Shown one piece after another: positions 55,818 to 63,615 of a stretch of DNA of 64,000 nucleotides. Location: positions 806,001 to 870,000 of the forward strand of contig NZ_JAJTSZ010000001.1 in assembly GCF_021440195.1 (NCBI RefSeq), in the 5' to 3' direction. Within the stretch, counting starts at the first letter, position 1. Every line of letters begins with the position of its first letter. A program made the translations under genes and the position numbers. Under the pieces are notes generated by a model. That model was not told the origin of the DNA, ran no database searches, and worked only from the letters and a program-made list of their open reading frames with translations. The DNA comes from Dyadobacter sp. CY356. GTDB lineage: Bacteria; Bacteroidota; Bacteroidia; Cytophagales; Spirosomataceae.

Positions 55818-55841
55818 AGCCCGGGCATAGTTCCGGGCTTT
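55818..55841 (+). terminator. Hairpin after the siderophore receptor gene
   Basis: AGCCCGG (55818-55824) pairs with CCGGGCT (55833-55839) with an 8-base loop. The T tail is only three bases long, so it is a weak terminator. Confidence 0.45.
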
Positions 55842-55969
55842 GACGTTCCGGGAATATTAAGTAACTTGTTATTCATAAAGAAAGGTGCTTGCCGCGCAAA
55901 AGACGCGGTACATTAATGCAATCTACTTCCGGATTCTGTTACTTTAAGCTATTTGCTATCTATCGTTAC

Positions 55970-56000
55970 TTTGACTACAACATGCATGGATTTGACTACA
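55970..56000. promoter_or_regulatory. Direct repeat, possible AraC-type binding site
   Basis: TTTGACTACA is repeated exactly at 55970-55979 and 55991-56000, spaced 21 bp (about two helical turns), 57 bp before the epimerase ATG. An AraC-family gene lies in the same operon downstream. This layout is typical of AraC half-sites, but binding is inferred. Confidence 0.5.
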
Positions 56001-56056
56001 TGGGTTACTGCACGTTTATTGAAATTTGTAGCATCAAATATTAAAAATCAAATTGT

Positions 56057-56956
56057 ATGCGTGTCTTTGTAACAGGAGCAACAGGTTTTGTAGGCTCCGC
56101 GGTAGTCCAGGAATTAATTAGTGCCGGCCATCAGGTTTTAGGGCTGGCCCGTTCAGAGGAAAATGCAAGGTCGCTTATTGCTGCCGGGGCAGAGGTTCAA
56201 TATGGTAACCTTGAAGATATTGACAGTTTAAGAAGTGGTGCTGCTGCTTCGGATGGCGTGATCCATACCGGCTTTGTTCATGATTTTACCAGATTCAAGG
56301 AATGTTGTGAAATTGACAGACGTGCCATTACTGCATTGGGTGCAGAACTGGCCGGTTCTGACCGCCCATTGATCATCACCTCCGGAATTGGAATATTGAG
56401 GGTTCCTGACCGGGCGGCAACAGAAGCGGATATACCAGATGCATCAGGTCCCAACCCAAGAATTGCTTCGGAAATGGCTGCTACTGAAATATCTGAAACG
56501 GGTGTACGCGTTTCAATAGTACGTTTGCCGCCAACGGTGCATGGTGCGGGGGATCATGGATTTGTTCCCGTACTAATTGGTATGGCACGAGAAAAAGGTA
56601 TTTCAGTATATAAAGAAGAAGGATCAAACAGCTGGCCGGCGGTGCATCGGCTGGATGCTGCAAAATTATACAGACTGGCACTTGAACAAGCTCCTGCGGG
56701 ACTTGTTCGTTATCATGCCGTGGCGGAAGAAGGTATAGCTTTCCGCGATATTGCAGAGGCCATTGGTAAGGGGTTGCATATGCCGGCCGTGAGCAAAACA
56801 GCGGAAGAAGCGGCTGAGCATTTTAGCTGGTTTTCACATTTTGCCGGTATGGACTGTGCGGCAAGCGCGCGTCAGACGCAGACAGCGTTGGGCTGGAATC
56901 CGGATCAGCAAACCTTGATTGAAGATCTTGATACAGGCGATTATTTCAAACTATAA
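56057..56956 (+). CDS. NAD(P)-binding extended-SDR epimerase-like protein
   Basis: A 299-residue extended short-chain dehydrogenase. The cofactor motif is VTGATGFVGSAVVQELISAGH (in parts), followed by ARSEENARSLIAAGAEVQYGNLEDIDSL (in parts). The HGAGDHGFVP and SNSWPAVHRLDAAKLYRLALE segments resemble the NAD-dependent epimerase/dehydratase subgroup. The canonical YxxxK is not clear in the middle of the protein, where IASEMAATEISE is found. Substrate is unknown. An AraC gene starts 6 bp after it, so they share an operon. Confidence 0.88.
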   Translation: MRVFVTGATGFVGSAVVQELISAGHQVLGLARSEENARSLIAAGAEVQYGNLEDIDSLRSGAAASDGVIHTGFVHDFTRFKECCEIDRRAITALGAELAGSDRPLIITSGIGILRVPDRAATEADIPDASGPNPRIASEMAATEISETGVRVSIVRLPPTVHGAGDHGFVPVLIGMAREKGISVYKEEGSNSWPAVHRLDAAKLYRLALEQAPAGLVRYHAVAEEGIAFRDIAEAIGKGLHMPAVSKTAEEAAEHFSWFSHFAGMDCAASARQTQTALGWNPDQQTLIEDLDTGDYFKL

Positions 56957-56962
56957 ACGATC

Positions 56963-57880
56963 ATGTCAAACATACTACCGCATCGATTTAAAACCATTGC
57001 TGAATTTCACAAGTATAGAGGATTGCCCAAACCGGAACATCCTCTGATCAGCGTCATCAATGTGGAATTGATGAATGAACTTGGGGTAGAAGAATTTCAG
57101 TCGATCAAAGATTTTTATTCCATTGCCTTGAAGCGGAATATTAATTATAAAGTGAAATACGGCCAGAGTTCGTATGATTTCGATGAGGGAGTTATGTTTT
57201 TTATGTCGCCGGGTCAGCTGGTTAAACTCACTTTTGAGAAAGATGAACCGGTAAATCAATCGGGCTGGATGCTGCTCATCCATCCTGACTTTTTGTGGAA
57301 CACGCCATTGGCCAAAGCAATCAGGCAATATGAGTATTTCAGTTATTCAGTCAATGAAGCACTCTTTCTTTCTGAAAAAGAAGAAATCCTGATCAACGGT
57401 ATTGTTCAAAATATGGAGCAGGAATATCACGCCAATATCGACCAGTTTAGCCAGACGGTCATTCTTGCTCAACTGGAATTACTGCTAACCTATGCCGACC
57501 GTTTTTACCAGCGCCAGTTTATTACCAGAAAAATTGCAAATCATCAGATACTTAACCGGCTTGAAGATATCCTTGATGAATATTTTAGAAGTGACAATCT
57601 GATACAAAACGGATTGCCAACGGTTGGTTACATCGCAGAAGTTTTAAATATATCCCCCAATTATTTAAGCAGTATGTTAAAGGTGCTTACTGGTCAGAAT
57701 GCACAGCAGCACCTGCATAACAAACTGATTGAGCTGGCAAAAGAAAAATTAACGACAACGGATATGTCTGTCAGTGAAATTGCATACGCACTGGGATTTG
57801 AACATTCTCAGTCATTCAGTAAGTTGTTCAAAAACAAAACCGATCTGTCGCCCGTGGAATTCAGGCAGTCATTTAATTGA
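56963..57880 (+). CDS. AraC-family transcriptional regulator
   Basis: A 305-residue regulator. The N-terminal sensing part reads FDEGVMFFMSPGQLVKLTFEKDEP (in parts). The C-terminal HTH pair comprises LPTVGYIAEVLNISPNYLSSMLKVLTGQN and MSVSEIAYALGFEHSQSFSKLFKNKTDLSP (in parts). It is translated 6 bp after the epimerase-like gene and probably regulates that gene and itself via the direct repeat upstream of 56057. This epimerase-AraC pairing is a frequent layout in Bacteroidota. Confidence 0.93.
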   Translation: MSNILPHRFKTIAEFHKYRGLPKPEHPLISVINVELMNELGVEEFQSIKDFYSIALKRNINYKVKYGQSSYDFDEGVMFFMSPGQLVKLTFEKDEPVNQSGWMLLIHPDFLWNTPLAKAIRQYEYFSYSVNEALFLSEKEEILINGIVQNMEQEYHANIDQFSQTVILAQLELLLTYADRFYQRQFITRKIANHQILNRLEDILDEYFRSDNLIQNGLPTVGYIAEVLNISPNYLSSMLKVLTGQNAQQHLHNKLIELAKEKLTTTDMSVSEIAYALGFEHSQSFSKLFKNKTDLSPVEFRQSFN

Positions 57881-57957
57881 AATGCCTGATCATTACTTTC
57901 ATATCTGGCAGCAAAATTGAAAATTGCAAACATATACTTAGTTTTACAAATAAGATA

Positions 57958-57978
57958 ATAGTAAACTTAATTTACTAT
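57958..57978. promoter_or_regulatory. MarR operator, marR promoter
   Basis: The site TAGTAAACTTAATTTACTA, flanked by one more A/T pair, is an 8-bp inverted repeat with a 5-base spacer, 36 bp before the marR start at 58014. Its core differs at one base from a site before emrA. It is probably the autoregulation site. Confidence 0.75.
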
Positions 57979-58013
57979 ATGTTTGTTTTGCAATTGACAA
58001 TAAACTATACCAG

Positions 58014-58466
58014 ATGGAAAATCATATCAATACAAGATTCCTTTTCAAAGTCATTTACATATTGAAAAGGTTGACGGATGAGTGGGGTGAAAATGTAATT
58101 ACCCAATATATACCAGGTTTCAAAATGGGGTATATTCCTGTTTTTATGTGTATTGGAACGGAGGGCGTTTCAAATAATGAAGTGGCGCGTGAATTGAAAA
58201 TTACCAAAATGGCTGCCAGCAAGATCATTAAAGAGCTCTTCGCCCTTAAATTAATAGCAAGTGAAAAGGATCCGCTGGATGCGCGCTCCGAAAGAATATT
58301 TCTTACTGCAAAAGGTAAGGAGATCAGCGCGAAGGTGAAAGAATCGGCGGACAGCCTTGTTGAAGAATATCGCAAAGTAACAGGAGACGAAAGTTATGAA
58401 TCTGCAATTGATGTGCTGCTGACCATCACACGTTACCACGAGGAGGCGAAATCAGGAACAAAATAA
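58014..58466 (+). CDS. MarR-family repressor of the efflux operon
   Basis: A 150-residue winged-HTH regulator. The DNA-binding core is GVSNNEVARELKITKMAASKIIKEL (in parts, about residues 55-80) followed by the wing ASEKDPLDARSERIFLTAKGKE (in parts), and the C-terminal helix forms the dimer. It lies 131 bp before an EmrA/EmrB/TolC efflux operon and has near-identical palindromes upstream of its own gene and of that operon. It is therefore predicted to repress both and to release them on binding a toxic compound. Confidence 0.93.
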   Translation: MENHINTRFLFKVIYILKRLTDEWGENVITQYIPGFKMGYIPVFMCIGTEGVSNNEVARELKITKMAASKIIKELFALKLIASEKDPLDARSERIFLTAKGKEISAKVKESADSLVEEYRKVTGDESYESAIDVLLTITRYHEEAKSGTK

Positions 58467-58510
58467 ACCTGGTCTTTTTTTATTCAATAACGCTCAAAAA
58501 AACTGCCTGA

Positions 58511-58539
58511 AAAAATAGTAAACTTATTTTACTATTTTT
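58511..58539. promoter_or_regulatory. MarR operator 1, emrA promoter
   Basis: A perfect 12-bp inverted repeat (58511-58522 and 58528-58539) around the spacer CTTAT. The core TAGTAAACTTATTTTACTA differs from the marR-promoter site by one base. It lies 59 bp before the emrA start. Confidence 0.8.
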
Positions 58540-58546
58540 CTTTGAA

Positions 58547-58587
58547 AAGTAAACTTGGTATACTACATTTGTAAACTAAGTTTACTT
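58547..58587. promoter_or_regulatory. Two further MarR-like half-palindromes before emrA
   Basis: Degenerate copies of the same operator: AAGTAAA-CTTGG-TATACTA (58547-58565) and TGTAAA-CTAAG-TTTACTT (58570-58587). Their centres lie about 31 and 53 bp from that of operator 1, and the last site ends 10 bp before the emrA start. They suggest cooperative or multi-site repression. Confidence 0.6.
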
Positions 58588-58597
58588 ATTCATTTTC

Positions 58598-59647
58598 ATG
58601 GAAACAGAAGAAAAACAACAGAGTGTTGCTGGCAAGGCTTCCAAAACCCTGATCGTGGCAGCGGTTGCGATTGGTGCAATTTATTTTACATATAATAAGG
58701 TTGATCACGCACTCCATTTTGAGAGTACAGACAACGCACAAATTGAGACCAATTCAGTTCCGGTTATTAGTCGTATATCGGGGTACGTTAGAGATTTTAC
58801 CTTACTGGACTATCAAACGGTAAAAAAAGGTGACACCCTTGCTGTTATCGACGATCGTGACTTTGTGCTGGCTGTCCAGCAAGCGCAGGCAGATCTTTTG
58901 TCAGCACAGGCAGATCTGGCTGCCGCGGAATCGCAACTACCGACTATTGGGTCAAACCGCACTGTGGCTGCCGCTGGTGTGAGTGTGGAAGAGGTTGGTC
59001 TGGACAAGGCGAAGCGGGATATGGCGCGTGATGAAGCACTTTATAAGGATGGCTCTATTACATTAAGACAGCTGGAAAACAGTCAGTCGGCTTACAAAAC
59101 CGCCGTATCTCTGTTGGCCTCCAGTAAAACCAGAGTGCAGCAGGCAGGCGTGCAAACAGGTACTGCAAATGCGCAGATACAACGTGCAAAGGCAACAATC
59201 GCTGCCAAAGAAACAGCATTGGAAAGAGCAAAGCTGGATTTAAGTTATACAAGGATCATTGCGCCATCGACCGGTAAGCTTGGAAAAACAAATTTGAAAC
59301 CGGGCCAATTTGTTCAAGGCGGCCAGCAGCTTTTTAGTCTGGTCAGCAGTGATAAATACTGGATTGTAGCCAATTTTAAAGAAACCCAGCTGGAACATAT
59401 GAAAGTAGGGCAGCCGGTAAAAATCGAAGTCGACGGCTATCCAAATCAGGAAGTTTCGGGTAGAATTTCCGGTTTCAGTGATGCAACCGGCGCTAAGTTT
59501 TCTCTTTTACCACCAGATAATTCCACTGGTAATTTTGTGAAAGTAACACAGCGTGTGCCGGTTACCATAGAAATTGATCATCCGGAAGCCTTAACAGGTC
59601 TATTAAAAGCAGGGTTGAGTGTGGAGGTGGATGTGAAAGTTAAATAG
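58598..59647 (+). CDS. emrA: HlyD/EmrA-type membrane fusion protein
   Basis: A 349-residue periplasmic adaptor with one N-terminal membrane helix (about residues 13-30). It has the lipoyl-like barrel-sandwich segments ETNSVPVISRISGYVRDF and APSTGKLGKTNLKPGQFVQGG (in parts), a long coiled-coil hairpin (about 85-215), and a beta-barrel end with VKIEVDGYPNQEVSGRISGF. It links the EmrB transporter to a TolC channel. Its operon has EmrB 22 bp and TolC further downstream, under MarR control. Confidence 0.93.
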   Translation: METEEKQQSVAGKASKTLIVAAVAIGAIYFTYNKVDHALHFESTDNAQIETNSVPVISRISGYVRDFTLLDYQTVKKGDTLAVIDDRDFVLAVQQAQADLLSAQADLAAAESQLPTIGSNRTVAAAGVSVEEVGLDKAKRDMARDEALYKDGSITLRQLENSQSAYKTAVSLLASSKTRVQQAGVQTGTANAQIQRAKATIAAKETALERAKLDLSYTRIIAPSTGKLGKTNLKPGQFVQGGQQLFSLVSSDKYWIVANFKETQLEHMKVGQPVKIEVDGYPNQEVSGRISGFSDATGAKFSLLPPDNSTGNFVKVTQRVPVTIEIDHPEALTGLLKAGLSVEVDVKVK

Positions 59648-59669
59648 CTGCTGCGCACAGCCTCAGATT

Positions 59670-61250
59670 ATGGCCAGTCAAAAGAATAAATTTGTCAAGA
59701 TCATTATCGTGATCACCACGATTTCAGCGGCCATTATGGAGCTGATTGATACTTCCATTATCAATGTTGCCCTGAATAATATCAGTGGAACACTCGGTGC
59801 CACGCTGGAAGATGCATCCTGGGTAGTAACAGCCTATGCCATTGCGAATGTGATCATTATCCCGCTTACAGGCTTTTTAAGCCAGTATTTCGGCAGGAAA
59901 AATTATTATCTCGCGTCAATTATCATTTTTACGATCGCCTCTTATTTATGCGGCACATCGTCGTCTCTGTGGATGCTGGTTCTCTGGCGTTTTGTCCAGG
60001 GACTGGGTGGGGGAGCGTTGCTTTCTGTATCTCAGGGTATTCTTTTCGAACAATTCAAACCGGAAGAAAAAGGTATTGCCGGCGGGATTTTCGGAATGGG
60101 GATCGTGATGGGGCCAACCATTGGTCCGGTGCTGGGTGGTTATATTGTAGATAATTATCACTGGGCGTTGATTTTTGATATCAACATTCCGATCGGTATT
60201 GCCGCCGCACTGCTTACGTGGAAATTTGTGGACAGACAACCAGATGAATATAACATCAACAGAAAAGCTATTCCAGTTGATTATACAGGGATTATTTCGC
60301 TGACGGTTGGCGTAGGAGCCTTGCAGTATGTGCTCGAAAAAGGACAGTCCGAAGACTGGTTTCAGGATGAGACAATCCGTTATCTGACTGCCGCCGCTGT
60401 GGTTGGTATTGCGCTGTTTATTTACTGGGAACTGCACACCAAAAACCCGGCGATCAATCTCAGGGTAATGAAAAGCATCAACCTGATCGGAAGTAACATA
60501 CTGACTTTTGTTTGCGGATTCGGGCTTTTCGGGTCCGTTTATTTGTTCCCGGTTATGGTGCAGCGCGTGATGGGATACACGCCAACCGAAGCCGGAATCT
60601 CAATGATCCCCGGTGCGCTGATCACTATTTTTGCCATGCCGTTCATTGGGGCCGGTCTGGGAAAAGGTATCAAACCGATCTATTTTGTCTGCGCCGGATT
60701 TATCCTTTTCATTCTGCATGGTTACACATCATCGCTGGCCACAGCCGAGGCCGGGAAATGGTGGTTTACACTGACACAGGTTTGCCGTGGATTGGGAACA
60801 GGATTTTTGACCGTTCCGCTTCTCAGTCAGGCTGTTGTGGGTCTGGAGCCCAGGGATATGCCTTATGGAATATCACTCAACAACATGTTCCGTTCACTGG
60901 GCGGTGCTTTTGGCATAGCCATCATGAACACCTATTCCACCAACCGTTTTGCCACGCACAGAAATGATCTGGTATCGAATCTTCAGGGAAATAATCCGCT
61001 GATGAACAGCCGCCTGGAAAGTATAACACATGGGATGATGGCTAAGGGCATAAACCCGATAGCCGCAAAACAAGCCGCTGTCAGCAACCTTGATTATATC
61101 GTATCAAGCCAGGCTCAGATGCAGGCTTATCTGGATGGTTTTCTGCTGATCTCCGTATTTTTTATCTGCACGCTTCCCTTTATGCTGATGCTGAGCAATC
61201 AGGATATGGATGCAGAAACAAGAGCCAGGGTTGCCGCGGCCGCCCATTAA
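59670..61250 (+). CDS. emrB: DHA2-family MFS drug efflux transporter (EmrB type)
   Basis: A 526-residue inner-membrane proton antiporter with about 14 helices. DHA2 signatures are seen: MELIDTSIINVALNNISGTLG (in parts), SWVVTAYAIANVIIIPLTGFLS (in parts), GRKNYYLAS, LWRFVQGLGGGALLSVSQGILFE (in parts) and GIVMGPTIGPVLGGYIVDNY. It exports amphipathic toxic compounds with EmrA and TolC. It starts 22 bp after emrA, and the tolC-like gene starts 20 bp after it. Confidence 0.95.
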   Translation: MASQKNKFVKIIIVITTISAAIMELIDTSIINVALNNISGTLGATLEDASWVVTAYAIANVIIIPLTGFLSQYFGRKNYYLASIIIFTIASYLCGTSSSLWMLVLWRFVQGLGGGALLSVSQGILFEQFKPEEKGIAGGIFGMGIVMGPTIGPVLGGYIVDNYHWALIFDINIPIGIAAALLTWKFVDRQPDEYNINRKAIPVDYTGIISLTVGVGALQYVLEKGQSEDWFQDETIRYLTAAAVVGIALFIYWELHTKNPAINLRVMKSINLIGSNILTFVCGFGLFGSVYLFPVMVQRVMGYTPTEAGISMIPGALITIFAMPFIGAGLGKGIKPIYFVCAGFILFILHGYTSSLATAEAGKWWFTLTQVCRGLGTGFLTVPLLSQAVVGLEPRDMPYGISLNNMFRSLGGAFGIAIMNTYSTNRFATHRNDLVSNLQGNNPLMNSRLESITHGMMAKGINPIAAKQAAVSNLDYIVSSQAQMQAYLDGFLLISVFFICTLPFMLMLSNQDMDAETRARVAAAAH

Positions 61251-61270
61251 TTCAAAATTATTTATCTATC

Positions 61271-62569
61271 ATGAAACGTTTCATTTTCATCCTTCTAATA
61301 GGTTTTAGCACCGTACAGCTTCATGCGCAGCAGGTGCCTTCTGATCTTAAAATATTGATCAATCAGTCATTCACTTATTTTCCTGCTTTCAAAGAACTGG
61401 ATCAGGCGATTGTGGTGGAGAATCAGCGGATTGACCTGGCCAGGGCGGCCGGTCTGCCAACGGTAGGGGCAACGGGTTCTTACACATACCTGCATCCGGT
61501 TTCAGAAATATCCCTTCCAATTGGCGATCAGGTGACCAAGCTGAGCATAATGCCCAACAATAATTATAAAACCATGGTCAACGGAAGTTATACGCTTTGG
61601 GATTTTGGTGTTGTAAAAACGGGTGTTGAAAGGGCAAAGGCAGGTCTGCAATACGCGAAGGACAATGCGCAGCACAGCAAAAACCAGATGGCATTTCAGG
61701 TTGCCAATATTTACTATCAGATTGCTTACCTGAAAAGTGCGATTGCCATTCAGGACAGCGTGATCAGCTTTTTACAGTTTAATAAACGTGATTCCGAGAT
61801 TAAATTAAAAAATGGAGACGCGCTGAAATACGATGTGCTTTCGATACAGTCCAGTATTGATCAGGAAAATAACCGGAAAATTGATCTTCAGAATACGCTC
61901 AGCAAGCAGTATAACTTAATGCAGTATGCAACCGGTGTTCAGGTGAGCAAAGAAAGTACCGACTTCAATTTTCCAGCCGTTTCTGATCGCTCTGATGCTG
62001 CCGGTATTCTGGAAAGTGCCAAAACCGGAAACGTGGAATACCAACTTTTGAAAGATAAAATTGCCATGGCCGAAGCCGAACTGAAAATGAGCCAGATACA
62101 GGGGAAACCTTCGCTGGTGCTCAATGCCGGAACCGGTTTTGCCAATGGTTATGTGCCCGACATCAACAAGTTCCGGTATAATTATCAGGCTGGGATCACG
62201 CTCAATATCCCGATTTATCAGGGTGGACGTATTAAAAAACAGGTCAGTCTTTCACAAGGCCAGTTGCTTCAGACAAAACTCGCACAGCAAAGTCTTGACA
62301 ATACGTTCAGCAGGGATATTGTCCAGGCGCTAACAGATATTCAAAGCAATAAATCAAGTCTGGTTAATGCGCTTGAACAGATCAATGAAGCAAAAGAAGC
62401 GCAGAAGTTCGCCCAGAGCCGGTTTCGTAACGGAACAGGGACAAATCTTGAACTGACCAACGCCAGTACCAATGTGCAAAGAGCAGAATTGACCCGGCTT
62501 CAATATCAGTATCAGTTGTGCCTGGCAAGTCTGGAACTTGCCAGGCTGGAAGGTTTGGTCTACTGGTAA
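61271..62569 (+). CDS. TolC-family outer-membrane efflux channel
   Basis: A 432-residue TolC/OMF protein with a signal peptide (LLIGFSTVQLHAQQ). It has two copies of the outer-membrane efflux repeat, about residues 20-210 and 230-430, with long amphipathic helices (FQVANIYYQIAYLKSAIAIQDSV, FAQSRFRNGTGTNLELTNASTNVQRAEL in parts) and barrel strands (GASGSYTY-like VGATGSYTYL and VLNAGTGFANGYV). It completes the MarR-regulated EmrAB-TolC tripartite pump. The repeat NG.G.NLELTNA marks the usual OMF hinge. Confidence 0.95.
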   Translation: MKRFIFILLIGFSTVQLHAQQVPSDLKILINQSFTYFPAFKELDQAIVVENQRIDLARAAGLPTVGATGSYTYLHPVSEISLPIGDQVTKLSIMPNNNYKTMVNGSYTLWDFGVVKTGVERAKAGLQYAKDNAQHSKNQMAFQVANIYYQIAYLKSAIAIQDSVISFLQFNKRDSEIKLKNGDALKYDVLSIQSSIDQENNRKIDLQNTLSKQYNLMQYATGVQVSKESTDFNFPAVSDRSDAAGILESAKTGNVEYQLLKDKIAMAEAELKMSQIQGKPSLVLNAGTGFANGYVPDINKFRYNYQAGITLNIPIYQGGRIKKQVSLSQGQLLQTKLAQQSLDNTFSRDIVQALTDIQSNKSSLVNALEQINEAKEAQKFAQSRFRNGTGTNLELTNASTNVQRAELTRLQYQYQLCLASLELARLEGLVYW

Positions 62570-62754
62570 AGTATAATACCGGATTTCTTCCAAAGTTATT
62601 GTTTGGATAGTTTATTGATTAGTTAGTTGCAGAAGTAAGTTGTGTAGTGCATTCAGGCAGTGGGTCAGAGGAAAATATCTTCAACAGAACGTGCTGCCTG
62701 ATTCAGTTTTTTAGATGAAGTTTGAAAGGTAAACTGTTGATCATCTCAAACAAA

Positions 62755-63114
62755 ATGAATATGGATTTATACCTGCATACCATTATCTATCAGATCATTG
62801 CTGATCTTGAAAATGTTTCCAATCATTACATTATTTATGCGCGTTATCTGTTCTTTGGCCAGCAAATGTATGGTTATGAACCTGTTTATCTGAACAGAAA
62901 TTCCATTAAAGATCTGAGTTTGTATGAAGATAACCTGCGTTGCAGAATGATGCTGGACTGGGGAAATGCTGATGATTCATTTTCAATCGTAATTCCGTTC
63001 GAATTCATCAGGGAAATTAAAAAAGTTAACAGCGACGCTTCCGGAAGCAGACAAACACTGTTTTTGCAGGGAAATAAGCAGGGCTCGGATTCCTGTTATA
63101 TGCCATTTCAATAG
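62755..63114 (+). CDS. Hypothetical small protein
   Basis: A 119-residue protein that I do not recognise, counted from the ATG at 62755 (MNMDLYLHTIIYQIIADLEN); a TTG at 62722 would add 11 residues. It is rich in aromatic and polar residues, has no signal peptide and no obvious motif. It may be a small cytoplasmic protein. It is isolated, 186 bp after the TolC gene and 54 bp before the mini-flavoprotein gene. Confidence 0.5.
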   Translation: MNMDLYLHTIIYQIIADLENVSNHYIIYARYLFFGQQMYGYEPVYLNRNSIKDLSLYEDNLRCRMMLDWGNADDSFSIVIPFEFIREIKKVNSDASGSRQTLFLQGNKQGSDSCYMPFQ

Positions 63115-63168
63115 GGTAAAGTCTACGTCAATTGTCATGGAATAAAGTCAACGTTTTAAAAAGCTGTC

Positions 63169-63483
63169 ATGGTCATTACAACGGATATATGCATTATTGG
63201 TGCGGGGGCCGCTGGCTTGTTTGCAGTTTTGGAGGCAGGTGCATCCAATCTACACTGCTGTATTTTAAAAACTGACACTCGCGCCGAAAATGATGTAAAA
63301 GAACAGGCATTAGCTGATTATCTCAAAGTTGCAGTCTCTGAATTCAGTCCGGTTTACACAGATGAATTTTTGGAGGATTTGATAAAAACGGATCCGGATA
63401 CCTATCTGGTCAGAACCACGAATGGCCGGGAAATTGCTTGTAAGTATGTGATATTTACAGATCGGAGAGACCTTATCGATTAA
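63169..63483 (+). CDS. Short flavoprotein-like protein, apparently a shrunken ferredoxin-NADP reductase
   Basis: A 104-residue protein with an intact N-terminal FAD-type motif (DICIIGAGAAGLFAVLEAG), like the start of TrxR-like ferredoxin/flavodoxin-NADP reductases. The rest (LADYLKVAVSEFSPVY ... TYLVRTTNGREIACKYVIFT) matches the later strand-turn-strand part of that fold, with the FAD-contact segment and the whole NADP domain missing. Full-length relatives have about 330-350 residues. It may be a remnant of a longer gene or a reduced stand-alone domain. It has its own start and a clean stop. Confidence 0.6.
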   Translation: MVITTDICIIGAGAAGLFAVLEAGASNLHCCILKTDTRAENDVKEQALADYLKVAVSEFSPVYTDEFLEDLIKTDPDTYLVRTTNGREIACKYVIFTDRRDLID

Positions 63484-63550
63484 AATAATCAGCGGCTTTT
63501 AATATTTTGTGATGACCGTTGTTTGTTATCTATCAGTTAAAAATAAATAT

Positions 63551-63615
63551 TTCATGTATAAATTTAGTAAGATAATCGGAATTTTTCCGATTATCTTACT
63601 AAATTTATACATGAA
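63551..63615. repeat. Perfect 31-bp inverted repeat over the start of the antitoxin gene
   Basis: Bases 63551-63581 are the exact reverse complement of 63585-63615; the spacer is TTT. The right arm includes the ATG at 63611 and the next two bases. In RNA it would form a near-continuous hairpin that hides the start codon and any ribosome binding site. In DNA it could also be the operator bound by the encoded AbiEi-type protein. Confidence 0.95.
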
